Source of the DNA: Acidobacteriota bacterium
Lineage (GTDB): Bacteria > Acidobacteriota > Vicinamibacteria > Vicinamibacterales > UBA2999
DNA length: 64,000 nt
Direction of reading: 5' to 3'
Assembly (NCBI GenBank): GCA_021730945.1
Contig: JAKFYH010000016.1
Coordinates: 1 to 64,000 of the forward strand
This document shows, one piece after another, positions 38,071-46,239 of the stretch. Numbering within the stretch: position 1 is the stretch's first letter; each line of letters begins with the position of its first letter. The notes below the pieces were generated by a model. The model was not told the DNA's origin and ran no database searches. It worked only from the letters and a program-made list of their open reading frames with translations. The position numbers and the translations under genes are program-made.

Positions 38071-38889
38071 CTAGAGCGGTGCGTCCGGGTTGGCCAGGGT
38101 GCGCCACATGTGAGCGCTTGGGCTGTTGTCGTTGCCGAGACCTTCCTTCGGTGTCTTGAAGTGACGGCCGATGATGTCCTCGAACGGGTCGATCGAGACC
38201 TTGGCGTTGGGGTCGAAGGCGTAGAGATCGTTCACCGTGACCAGACGCGGCTCCATGTACCACTTGTGGTTGCGCAGCATCTTGTAGGTGGCTTCAATGT
38301 GCGGCGGCGGCGTGTAGTCCTGGCCGAAGATCCGGTAGTAGAGGTCCGGGTACTCATAGCCGGCGTCGGCATCGGCGTAGAAACGCAGCGTCTGGTGATA
38401 GCGAATGCCGAAGGCTGACTTCTCCGGGATGTAGGGTTCGAACAGCTGCGCGCCCCACCAGCCGTGGTCGGCCTTCATGAGCGCCTGCGCACAGTCGTGA
38501 AGCAGGCAAGCGAGGATAATCTCTTCCGACATGCCGGTCTTCAGGGCCCGGGTGGCGCTTTGCAGCACGTGATTGGCCGGCGCGAACCGCAAGCGGAAGA
38601 AATCCTGGAGTGTCGGATTCTTCGGCATGGGCGCGAGCTTCTTGACGTTGCCGCGAGTGTTGATGAAGACGTTGCCGGTGCCGCGCCGGTAGCTGCGGGT
38701 CTCGATCTGGGCCTCGAGTTCGGCGACCGTGGGGAACTTTTCCTGGCCGCCCTGGGCAGCCGCGGCCTGCTCGTCGAGCTGGTCTTCCATCCAGTGTTCG
38801 AGCGCGTCGGCCTTGGCCTCCGAGCTCATTAAGCCGACGGCGGCCGTGCCACCCAGGCTGGCGATAAAGGCTCTACGATCGATGTCCAT
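38071..38889 (-). CDS. Tat-exported HD-domain protein
   Basis: A 272-residue protein with a twin-arginine signal (DRRAFIASLGGTAAVGLM). The mature part has an HD-domain metal motif, ILACLLHDCAQALMKADHGWWGAQL, with further His in IRYHQTLRFYAD. This arrangement resembles di-iron HD oxygenases such as PhnZ or MIOX more than a phosphohydrolase, but that is inference. A good ribosome site GGGGAGGAAGT precedes ATG 38889. It is unusual for an HD protein to be exported folded, which would make sense if it carries a metal cofactor. Confidence 0.8.
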   Translation of the reverse strand: MDIDRRAFIASLGGTAAVGLMSSEAKADALEHWMEDQLDEQAAAAQGGQEKFPTVAELEAQIETRSYRRGTGNVFINTRGNVKKLAPMPKNPTLQDFFRLRFAPANHVLQSATRALKTGMSEEIILACLLHDCAQALMKADHGWWGAQLFEPYIPEKSAFGIRYHQTLRFYADADAGYEYPDLYYRIFGQDYTPPPHIEATYKMLRNHKWYMEPRLVTVNDLYAFDPNAKVSIDPFEDIIGRHFKTPKEGLGNDNSPSAHMWRTLANPDAPL

Positions 38890-38998
38890 ACTTCCTCCCC
38901 TAACGGGTCGACGATTCCAGCGGGCCACGCCACCCCGGGGCCACCACCGCAGTTTTCTGCTCCGCAGAGGGTAGCCCCTATGGGGGCATGGTTCAACC

Positions 38999-39817
38999 CT
39001 ATTTCGCCGCCAGCGGCGGCAGGTCGGCCAGCCAGGTCCGGGCGAACGCGCGGGCTGCGTCGGTGGCAGATTTGCCCGCCCGGAAACACATTTTCCACTC
39101 GGCGGGCTTGGCTTCGTACGCGGGGTTGGCAAACCGCTGCTTCTTGTCCTGCTCAAGAAGCCGTGCGGAAAAGTCGATGTCAGCGGTCGCGTCAAGCAAC
39201 GCGCGCAGGCGCATGGCCACCAGAGCTCGGGGGTCGGCGGGGTAGGCCGCCTCGAATGCGCTCACGGCGGCAGCGTGCGCGGCCACCTGCGGGGCGCGCT
39301 GGGCCTTCAACATGGCCTCGAGTTCGGTGCGCTGTGGACCCTTTTCCATCTCCGTGAACCGCGCGCGCATCGCCTCGAAGCCTTCTTCGAGCGTGGTCCT
39401 TTGCTCCGGGGTGATCGCGTCATCGACAAACTGTTTGCGAAGCGCCTCCACCTGTTGCTCGAAGCCGGCGCGCTGCTTGGCGAGCACCTGGTCGGCCGTC
39501 TGCTCTTCGGGCAGGGGATCGGGCCCGTTGGCCTCGCGGTGGTCGGCGTAACGGCGCTTGAACTCGTCGCTTTCGACAAAGGCGCGAGCCAGCGTGGCCG
39601 CCGCGTGGACCATCATCGCGCGTGCCTGCGGCGATGCCGACGTGAAAGCCTCTGCCTTGCCGGCCAGTGACACCGAACCGGCCATGAACGAGTCGAACAC
39701 GGCCTCCCGGGCGCGGCCGTCGGTGATGCCGAGTTGCGAGGTGATCGCCTGGCCCGCCAGCGGCGCGCTGGCCGCGATGGCGCTGAGAACGATGCCGGCA
39801 ACCGCGTGTCGATTCAT
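38999..39817 (-). CDS. Exported helical hypothetical protein
   Basis: A 272-residue protein with an N-terminal signal peptide (MNRHAVAGIVLSAIAASAPLAGQA). The rest is helical with a long, charged central coiled-coil-like stretch (about residues 85-190). A late MCFRAG holds one Cys. No domain is recognised. Its upstream neighbour on the same strand, 37 bp away, is the haem/copper enzyme-like gene, so a helper role for that protein is possible but unproven. Confidence 0.72.
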   Translation of the reverse strand: MNRHAVAGIVLSAIAASAPLAGQAITSQLGITDGRAREAVFDSFMAGSVSLAGKAEAFTSASPQARAMMVHAAATLARAFVESDEFKRRYADHREANGPDPLPEEQTADQVLAKQRAGFEQQVEALRKQFVDDAITPEQRTTLEEGFEAMRARFTEMEKGPQRTELEAMLKAQRAPQVAAHAAAVSAFEAAYPADPRALVAMRLRALLDATADIDFSARLLEQDKKQRFANPAYEAKPAEWKMCFRAGKSATDAARAFARTWLADLPPLAAK

Positions 39818-39854
39818 GGCGCTAAGGATACCCGGGGATGCTGGACCCGTCGAG

Positions 39855-41219
39855 CTATCGCTGCGGCACTGGCGCGGTGACGACGGTAAAGGTGAGGCTG
39901 GTGAACATCATCTCCTCGAAGGTCTGATCACCCCACCAGACGTCCTTGCCCGGGTCTGGGTTCGACTTGTTCGCCGGCGAATTGTCGTACCACGCCGAGG
40001 CGAAGATCTTGGTGCCGGCCGGCAGGCGCTTGGGTTCGCGGAACACGTACTCGTGCTGCCAGTCGAAGTCGTAGTTGGGCACCGACAGGATGGTCTCGCG
40101 GCGGCCATCAGGATAGAGGGCGTCGTAGAGCCAGCGGATGCCTCGGACATGGGTATGCGGCACCATGCTGTAGAGCATGACGTCGCTGTTGATGGTCATG
40201 CTGGCATCGACGCGGTGACTGGCGGCTCCGGGCGGGATGTGCAGGGCGCCGTTGATCAACGACGCCGTCCTCAGCACGACCCGCGGCGGCGCGCTGGCGA
40301 ATTTGAGGCCGAAGCGAGTGCGGTCCGTGGTCGCTTCTCCCATCGTCGTGTAGTGCATCTGGAAGATAAACGAGTAACCAGCCGGCAACAGCATCGCGGC
40401 GCCTTCCGGGAACCGCCGCACCGAATTTCCCGGCACGTATCCGCCAACCGACGGACCGAGCGGACCCGGCCGCAGCCGATCGTTCGGGCCGGCTGCCTTG
40501 CGTTGCTCGGGCGGCAGCGGTGGTCCGCCGGTCTGCCCGGCGGGAATGCGTGTGTCACTGTCGAACGAGAACACCGGGGTCGGCCGGGGTCCAGCCGATC
40601 GGGCTGCTGCGGCCGGCGCGGCCGTGGCCGGCGGCGCCATGGTGTAAACGATCACGTGGTGCAGGACCTTGGGATTACCCGGCCGCAGTTCCCACGCCTG
40701 AATCCATCGGTCCTCGGCGAAGTTCGCCGGCACTACGAGGTACTGGTAATCGATGGTCCCGGTGGCTGGAATCGGGTAGTCCTCCTGCATCGACAGCACG
40801 GCGTCGGGCTCGCCGATGTTCCAACCGTTGGGATAGTGCGGTGCGGCCGGCAGGTCGGCGGGGTTGCCCTCGGGCGCGCCGCCCTTCACCCAGCGATCGA
40901 TGATGGATTTCTGCGCGCCGGTGAGGCGCCGCTCGTTGACGAACGAGCTGTAGGCCGGGTCAGCGTGCCACGGCGGCATGGTCCCATCGTTGACTTTGGT
41001 CGCAATCGAACGGGCCCAGGGTCTCGCGTCCTTGAACGTCAAGAGCGACATCGGGGCAATCTCGCCCGGCCGGTGGCACGACGTGCAGTTCGCATAGAAA
41101 ATCGGCGCGACGTCCTTGTTGAAGGTGGGCACCGCGGCGGCCGTCTGGGCTGATGCCGGCGACCCAAACCCCGTGCCGAGCAGGAATATCGCCGCCGCCG
41201 CACCGTATCTGATCATCAT
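39855..41219 (-). CDS. Exported cytochrome c / copper monooxygenase-like fusion
   Basis: A 454-residue secreted protein. After a signal peptide comes a cytochrome-like domain with CTSCHRPGEIAP (about residues 45-56), then a ~300-residue domain with copper-site motifs typical of ascorbate-dependent type II copper monooxygenases. These are the His pair in LHHVIVYTM, FQMHYTTMG and HTHVRG. A Pro/Ala-rich linker interrupts the second domain. It probably oxidises something in the periplasm using haem-fed electrons. Substrate is unknown, and some relatives are only called thiol-disulfide or cytochrome proteins. Confidence 0.78.
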   Translation of the reverse strand: MMIRYGAAAAIFLLGTGFGSPASAQTAAAVPTFNKDVAPIFYANCTSCHRPGEIAPMSLLTFKDARPWARSIATKVNDGTMPPWHADPAYSSFVNERRLTGAQKSIIDRWVKGGAPEGNPADLPAAPHYPNGWNIGEPDAVLSMQEDYPIPATGTIDYQYLVVPANFAEDRWIQAWELRPGNPKVLHHVIVYTMAPPATAAPAAAARSAGPRPTPVFSFDSDTRIPAGQTGGPPLPPEQRKAAGPNDRLRPGPLGPSVGGYVPGNSVRRFPEGAAMLLPAGYSFIFQMHYTTMGEATTDRTRFGLKFASAPPRVVLRTASLINGALHIPPGAASHRVDASMTINSDVMLYSMVPHTHVRGIRWLYDALYPDGRRETILSVPNYDFDWQHEYVFREPKRLPAGTKIFASAWYDNSPANKSNPDPGKDVWWGDQTFEEMMFTSLTFTVVTAPVPQR

Positions 41220-41291
41220 GTTGAGGATCCTCGCCGGGTTAGGAGAATACGAGCGGCCGACGGGAATAGCAACAGGAAGGACAGAACAAGG

Positions 41292-41315
41292 GGGCGCCCC
41301 CCGAAGGGAGCGCCC
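41292..41315 (-). terminator. Intrinsic terminator of deaD with UUCG loop
   Basis: On the minus strand GGGCGCTCCC pairs with GGGGGCGCCC around a TTCG tetraloop, and is followed by CCTTGTTCTGTCC, which is T-rich for this genome. It starts 23 bp after the deaD stop codon. Confidence 0.75.
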
Positions 41316-41337
41316 GGCGTGGTTCTCAACAACAACC

Positions 41338-43032
41338 CTAGCGGGCCGGTTTTGACTGCACGGTGACCCGGTGACCGCGAATCTGGGTTCGTTTCAGGGC
41401 AGTGATGACGCGTTGGGCCACGTCGTCCGGAATCTCGACCAGCGAGTAGTCGTCGTGAATTTTGATCGCGCCGATCACCCCGGACGGGATCTTGGCTTCG
41501 CCGGCAATTGCACCGACCAGGTCGGCCGGCCGGATACTTTCGTCCTTGCCAACGCTGATGCGCAGCAGGGTCATGGGGCCTTCATCGCGCGGCGCACGGG
41601 CCGGCCGCGCAGCAGCGCGGTCGAAGCCGCGGTCGTCGCGGGGCGGACCGTCATAGGAACGTGATGGCCGTTCATCGGCGAGCGGCACGTCGGCCACCAC
41701 CGTCTTGTCGGCACTGTCGTTGGCCATTGCCACGGCAGCAGCGGCGATGTCGATCAGCTCGAACTCCTGGGCCAGCGACTCGACCAGTTCCTTGGTGTCG
41801 TCGAGTCCGCCCGCGGCGATGCGCTCGCGAAGGGCGTCCTTGGCCGCCTCGAGCCGGCGCTTGCGCAGGTCAGCTTCAGTCGGCAGCTTGCCGATCTCGA
41901 CCTTTTGTTTGGTGAGGCGCTCGACGTACTGCAGGAAGCGCTGCTCGCGCGGCGCCGCCAGCGTGATGGCCACGCCTTCGCGGCCAATGCGTCCGGTGCG
42001 GCCGATGCGGTGCACGTAGACCTCAGGCGCCGTCGGCAGGTCGTAGTTGATCACGTGCGAGACGTGATCGATGTCCAGGCCGCGAGCCGCGACATCGGTG
42101 GCCACCAGGATATCGGCCTTCTCGCTGCGAAACAGCTGCATCACGCGGTCGCGTTGCTTCTGCATCATGCCGCCGTGCAGCGCTTGCGCCCCGTAGCCGT
42201 GCGCGTTCAGGGTGTCGGTGAGCTCATCAACTTCGAGACGCGTGCGGCAGAAGATGATCGCCGACTTCGGGCTCTCGAAATCCAGGATGCGGCTGAGTGC
42301 GCCGGTCTTCTGGCCGCGGCCGACGATGTAGGCGACCTGGCGGACCTGGGGCAGCTTGCCGGGCGCGCGCTTCTCCTGGGCAATCTGCACCTTCTTCGGC
42401 GTCTTGAGGTGCTTGCCGGCAATCGACAGAATCCGCGGCGCGAACGTGGCGGCAAACAGCGCCGTCTGGCGCTCCTTCGGCGTCTCGGCCACGATCAGGT
42501 CGATGTCTTCCGAAAAGCCCATGTCGAGCATTTCGTCGGCTTCGTCCAGCACGAGCATTTCCACCGCCGCGAGGTTCAACGTCTGCCGGCGCAGGTGATC
42601 CAGCACACGGCCGGGCGTGCCCACCACGACCTCGGCGCCGCGGCGCAACGCGCGAATCTGGTGATCCATCGGCGCGCCGCCGTAGACCGGGACCACGTTC
42701 AGGTTCGAGCCCTTGGCGTACTTGTGCAGCGCCTCGGCAACCTGCATGGCAAGTTCGCGCGTCGGCACCAGCACCAGCGCGCGGGCCTTGCCGCGATTGG
42801 TCTTGGTGTCTTCCGACAGCTTATTGAGCAGCGGCAGCGCGAACGCCGCGGTCTTGCCGGTGCCGGTGGCGGCCTGCCCCAGCATGTCGTGGCCGGCGAG
42901 CAATACCGGAATGGCCTCGCGCTGAATTGGTGTGGGTTCTTCGTAGCCCAGTGCCGATACGGCGGCCACCAGGGGCGCGGCGAGTCCGAGCGAAGCGAAA
43001 CCGGACGAGTCGCCGGCAGTTGGGGTCTTCAT
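41338..43032 (-). CDS. deaD: DEAD-box RNA helicase (DeaD/CsdA type)
   Basis: A 564-residue ATP-dependent RNA helicase. All core motifs are present: Q-motif PTPIQREAIP, Walker A ATGTGKT, PTRELAMQ, TPGRVLDHL, DEAD in VLDEADEML, SAT-like AAT, HGGMMQKQRD, and HRIGRTGRIGREG. The C-terminal ~75 residues form a DbpA-type RNA-binding domain (LLRISVGKDESIRPADLVG), typical of DeaD, which helps ribosome assembly and RNA decay. ATG 43032 (MKTPTAGD) is the likely start. A convincing intrinsic terminator follows the gene. Confidence 0.95.
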   Translation of the reverse strand: MKTPTAGDSSGFASLGLAAPLVAAVSALGYEEPTPIQREAIPVLLAGHDMLGQAATGTGKTAAFALPLLNKLSEDTKTNRGKARALVLVPTRELAMQVAEALHKYAKGSNLNVVPVYGGAPMDHQIRALRRGAEVVVGTPGRVLDHLRRQTLNLAAVEMLVLDEADEMLDMGFSEDIDLIVAETPKERQTALFAATFAPRILSIAGKHLKTPKKVQIAQEKRAPGKLPQVRQVAYIVGRGQKTGALSRILDFESPKSAIIFCRTRLEVDELTDTLNAHGYGAQALHGGMMQKQRDRVMQLFRSEKADILVATDVAARGLDIDHVSHVINYDLPTAPEVYVHRIGRTGRIGREGVAITLAAPREQRFLQYVERLTKQKVEIGKLPTEADLRKRRLEAAKDALRERIAAGGLDDTKELVESLAQEFELIDIAAAAVAMANDSADKTVVADVPLADERPSRSYDGPPRDDRGFDRAAARPARAPRDEGPMTLLRISVGKDESIRPADLVGAIAGEAKIPSGVIGAIKIHDDYSLVEIPDDVAQRVITALKRTQIRGHRVTVQSKPAR

Positions 43033-43087
43033 GTGAGTTGGTCTCTGTACTTTCGTTGCGATCAAGGTGGAGGCAACCCATTGCCTG

Positions 43088-43123
43088 TCCGCCGAAGCGC
43101 CGGGCGCGAAGGCGGAGGGTTGC
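43088..43123. repeat. Imperfect CCGCC/GGCGG hairpin
   Basis: TGTCCGCCGAAGCGC and GCGCGAAGGCGGAG form an imperfect stem around CCGG. It lies between the stop of the doc gene and deaD and may be a REP-like repeat or a weak terminator for the toxin-antitoxin unit. Confidence 0.5.
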
Positions 43124-43130
43124 CTGTCGG

Positions 43131-43517
43131 TTATTTCTGTTTGCAGTTGGCCTGCAGCCAATCCGCGTAGGCTTGCTCGGTTATCTGCCCGGATGCGAGG
43201 CCGACCGTCTGTTGGACAGTGGCTTCCTCGGTCGCGGTGAGCTCGAGTCCGTTCATCTCGAGAAACGTTGCCGCCGTCATGAAACCGGTGCGCTTGTTCC
43301 CATCCAGGAACGGATGATTGAGCACGATGCCCGCCGCGTAGCTGGCCGCCATTACCGCCAGTGATTCGGAGCCATAGGCGAAGTGATTCTGCGGCTTGGC
43401 GATTGCCGACAGCAGCATCCCCTCATCCCTGACTCCCGACAGTCCGCCGTGCTGCGACAGCATCATCTCGTGAATGCCGAGGCAGTCTTCACGGTTCAGC
43501 CAAAGCGGCTCATTCAC
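43131..43517 (-). CDS. doc: Doc/Fic family toxin (death on curing)
   Basis: A 128-residue Fic-fold protein. The active-site loop reads HPFLDGNKRTGF (family HxFx(D/N)xNKR), and the conserved N-terminal region is NREDCLGIHEMML. Doc toxins phosphorylate EF-Tu using ATP; other Fic proteins AMPylate. The Gly before Asn differs from the usual Ala of Doc and moves slightly towards the Fic form. The gene overlaps the AbrB antitoxin gene by 4 bp, the second toxin-antitoxin pair in the window. Confidence 0.9.
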   Translation of the reverse strand: MNEPLWLNREDCLGIHEMMLSQHGGLSGVRDEGMLLSAIAKPQNHFAYGSESLAVMAASYAAGIVLNHPFLDGNKRTGFMTAATFLEMNGLELTATEEATVQQTVGLASGQITEQAYADWLQANCKQK

Positions 43518-43744
43518 TTGGCAAGTTCGCGCAGCGCATTGCGATAGCGGCGGCTGATCTTCTCGGCAATAGCCATCTTGTCGGCGAAAGATGGGTCGCC
43601 AGCGGTCAGCCGGAACGAGCCATCGGCCGCGTCCGTGAGAAACAGCACATCGCCTTCGTCAGCGTTGAGCCGAGCCAGCGCTTCCTTCGGAAGCACCACC
43701 CCCACCGAGTTGCCGATCTTGCGAAGCTTGAGCTCGACGACCAT
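43514..43744 (-). CDS. AbrB/MazE-type antitoxin
   Basis: A 76-residue swapped-hairpin AbrB-fold protein starting MVVELKLRKIGNSVGVVLPK, with a C-terminal helix (IAEKISRRYRNALRELAK) that probably covers the Doc active site. It precedes and overlaps doc by 4 bp. A TACAAT -10 ends 6 nt before the ATG, so the transcript is probably leaderless. The spacer upstream has repeated TTTGTT and a TGTTATAACA palindrome that would suit autorepression. Confidence 0.88.
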   Translation of the reverse strand: MVVELKLRKIGNSVGVVLPKEALARLNADEGDVLFLTDAADGSFRLTAGDPSFADKMAIAEKISRRYRNALRELAK

Positions 43745-43750
43745 CAGCCT

Positions 43751-43780
43751 ATTGTATCAACAAATGTTATAACAAACGGA
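43751..43780 (-). promoter_or_regulatory. Promoter/operator of the AbrB-doc pair
   Basis: TACAAT (43756-43751 on the minus strand) lies 6 nt before the start codon. Upstream, the palindrome TGTTATAACA (43765-43774) and two direct TTTGTT copies lie between the -10 and the presumed -35 area. They would allow repression by the antitoxin. Confidence 0.5.
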
Positions 43781-43810
43781 TGATTCTGGGGGCCTGGCCC
43801 CATTCATCCA

Positions 43811-46222
43811 CTACTCGTTTCGGAGGGCTACCATGGGGTCGACAGCGGCCGCGCGTCTTGCTGGTAAGTAGCTGGCAACAAAGGCGATAACTGTCAGAAA
43901 CAGCGCGACACCGATGAAGCTGATCGGGTCGCTTGGCGTCACGTTGTAGAGCAGCGAGGCAATCACCCGGGTGATGCCGAACGCACCGATCACTCCCACC
44001 GCGACGCCTATGAGCGCAAGCGTGACGCCCTGCCAGACCACCAGGCGAAGCACGTCGGCTCGCTGCGCGCCAAGCGCCACGCGTACGCCGATCTCCTGCG
44101 TCCGCTGCGCCACGGAGAACGCCAGCACGCCGTAGACGCCGATCCCGGCCAGGAACAACGCCGCCGCGCCGAAGGCCCCGAACATGAAACCGAACAGGCG
44201 GAACTGCCAGAAGCTCGACTGCCGCAGGTCTTCCATGGTTCGCACCTCGAAGATGGCGAGTCCGGTGTCGGCCGCGCGAATGGCGTCGCGGGCGGCGGTG
44301 GCCAGGCCGGCCGGATCGGCTGTCGCCCGAATCACCACGCCCGTGTTGAGCGTCGGCGAGTACGGATACGGCACAAACGCTGCCGGCATGGGCGCGTCGT
44401 CCGTCATGTCGTACGGCTGCACGTCCGGGGCGACGCCAATCACCGTGAACCACTCATCGGCGTCACGATCCGTGAGCCGGAATCGTCCGCCCACCGGGTC
44501 GGTGCCGGGCCACAGTTTCCTGGCCATGGTGTCGTTGATGATGGCCACCGGCGTCCGGCTGGCGCCTTCCGCGTCCGTGAAGTCGCGGCCCGTGAGCATC
44601 GACAGGCCAATCGTCCGGCGGAAGTGCGGCGTCACGGCGATGAACAGAACGCTTGGTTCCTCGCCCTTCGCCACCGTCCGTCCGTCAACGATGGCTTTGC
44701 CTTCACCGCCGCCGCCGCCGAGGGGAACAAAGTTCGAGGCGTACGCGCCGGCCACACCCGGCAGGCTTTCGAGGCGGCGCACGACGTCCTCGGTTCGTTG
44801 CTGTCGCTGCTCGGGCTGCGCATAGGTCTCGCCCGCCATGAAGTACCGCATGGTGAGTAGCGGCGCGGTGTCGAAGCCAGGGCTGGCGGATTGCAGGTTC
44901 AGGAAACTGCGGACGAACAACGACGAGCCGATCAACAGCACGAGGGCGAGCGCCACTTCGGCGACGACCAGGCCATTGCGCACCCGCGCCCGCCGGCCGC
45001 TCTGTCCCGAGCCCCTGGCCCCGTCACGCAACGCCTCGGTCAGGTTCAACCGTCCCGCCTGCAACGCCGGTGCGAGGCCGAACACCAGGCCGGTGAGCGC
45101 TGAGACGAAAAGCGTGTATGCAATCACCCTGGGGCTGATCTCCCAATGGATGTAGTACGGAATGTCATCCGGCGAGATGGCGCCATCGAGCAGCCAGACG
45201 CCTGCGTAGGCGATCGCCAGGCCGAGCGGCGCGGCGGCCAGGCCGAGCAGGACGCACTCAGTCAGCAACTGCCGCACGAGCTGCCCGCGGCCGGCGCCAA
45301 GGGCCGCGCGCACCGAGAACTCGCGCTGCTTGCCGGACGCTCGCGCCAGCATCAGGTTGGCGACGTTGGCGCACGCGATCAGCAGCACCAGCGTCACCGC
45401 GCCCATCATGGTCAGCAACACCAGCCGCACGTCGGCGGGGATGAACTCGGCCGCCAGCGGCCGGGCCATCGCGCTCCAGCCTTCGTTGGTCGACGGAAAC
45501 TGCTCCGCCGTCGTGGCCGCCAATTGCGCCACGTCGGCCCGCGCGTGGCCCAGATCCAAGCCCGGCTTCAGCCGGCCAAACGTAAACAGGCTGCGATTGC
45601 TGCGCGGCTCTTTCTCGGCCACCGGCGCCAACGGTATCCAGACCTTCTGGTTCTCGGGGAAGCTGAATCCCGGTGGCATCACCCCGACCACGGTGTGAGG
45701 ATTGCCATTTAGCAACACGCGCCGCCCCACGATGTCCGCGTCGCCGTTATATCGTCGCCGCCAGACATCGTCGCTGATGATCACCACCGGCTCGGCGCCG
45801 GTGCGATCGTCCTCGGGATTGAAATGCCGGCCGAGCGCCGGCGGCACCCCGAGTGTCGAAAACAGGTCCCAGGTGACCGCAGCGCCGGCATACCGTTCGG
45901 GCTCGGCCCCGTCGGCGAGCGTGATGCTGCGGCCACTGCTGGCCACCAGCGCCGATAACGAGGTGGTCCCCCGCCGCCAGTCGCGCAAGGTCTGGTACGA
46001 CAGGCCTTCGTCCTGCAGGCCATCGCGCGAGAAGACCTCGTTGATGACGAGCAATCGCTCGGCGTCGGCGAAGGGCAGCGACTGAATCAGCACGCCGTCG
46101 ATCACGCTGAACAGCGTGGCGTTGATGCCAATGCCGAGCGCCAGGCAGAGCACGACGATGGCGGTGGTGCCGCGATCGAACCAGAGGCTGCGAATCGCGT
46201 ACTTGATGTCCTGGAACAGCAT
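43811..46222 (-). CDS. ABC transporter permease of the ADOP/MacB family
   Basis: An 803-residue inner-membrane protein with two FtsX/MacB domain pairs. The start MLFQDIKYAIRSLWFDRGTT is typical of acidobacterial duplicated-orphan permeases. Four helices near each half flank large periplasmic domains. Recognisable strings include IACANVANLMLARASGKQRE and AQRTQEIGVRVALGAQRADV. It probably exports or processes a macrolide-, peptide- or lipid-like substrate, with no dedicated ATPase gene nearby. A shorter start at 46222 is chosen over a longer frame into nhaC. Confidence 0.9.
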   Translation of the reverse strand: MLFQDIKYAIRSLWFDRGTTAIVVLCLALGIGINATLFSVIDGVLIQSLPFADAERLLVINEVFSRDGLQDEGLSYQTLRDWRRGTTSLSALVASSGRSITLADGAEPERYAGAAVTWDLFSTLGVPPALGRHFNPEDDRTGAEPVVIISDDVWRRRYNGDADIVGRRVLLNGNPHTVVGVMPPGFSFPENQKVWIPLAPVAEKEPRSNRSLFTFGRLKPGLDLGHARADVAQLAATTAEQFPSTNEGWSAMARPLAAEFIPADVRLVLLTMMGAVTLVLLIACANVANLMLARASGKQREFSVRAALGAGRGQLVRQLLTECVLLGLAAAPLGLAIAYAGVWLLDGAISPDDIPYYIHWEISPRVIAYTLFVSALTGLVFGLAPALQAGRLNLTEALRDGARGSGQSGRRARVRNGLVVAEVALALVLLIGSSLFVRSFLNLQSASPGFDTAPLLTMRYFMAGETYAQPEQRQQRTEDVVRRLESLPGVAGAYASNFVPLGGGGGEGKAIVDGRTVAKGEEPSVLFIAVTPHFRRTIGLSMLTGRDFTDAEGASRTPVAIINDTMARKLWPGTDPVGGRFRLTDRDADEWFTVIGVAPDVQPYDMTDDAPMPAAFVPYPYSPTLNTGVVIRATADPAGLATAARDAIRAADTGLAIFEVRTMEDLRQSSFWQFRLFGFMFGAFGAAALFLAGIGVYGVLAFSVAQRTQEIGVRVALGAQRADVLRLVVWQGVTLALIGVAVGVIGAFGITRVIASLLYNVTPSDPISFIGVALFLTVIAFVASYLPARRAAAVDPMVALRNE

Positions 46223-46239
46223 GCCTTGGTAGATACGCG

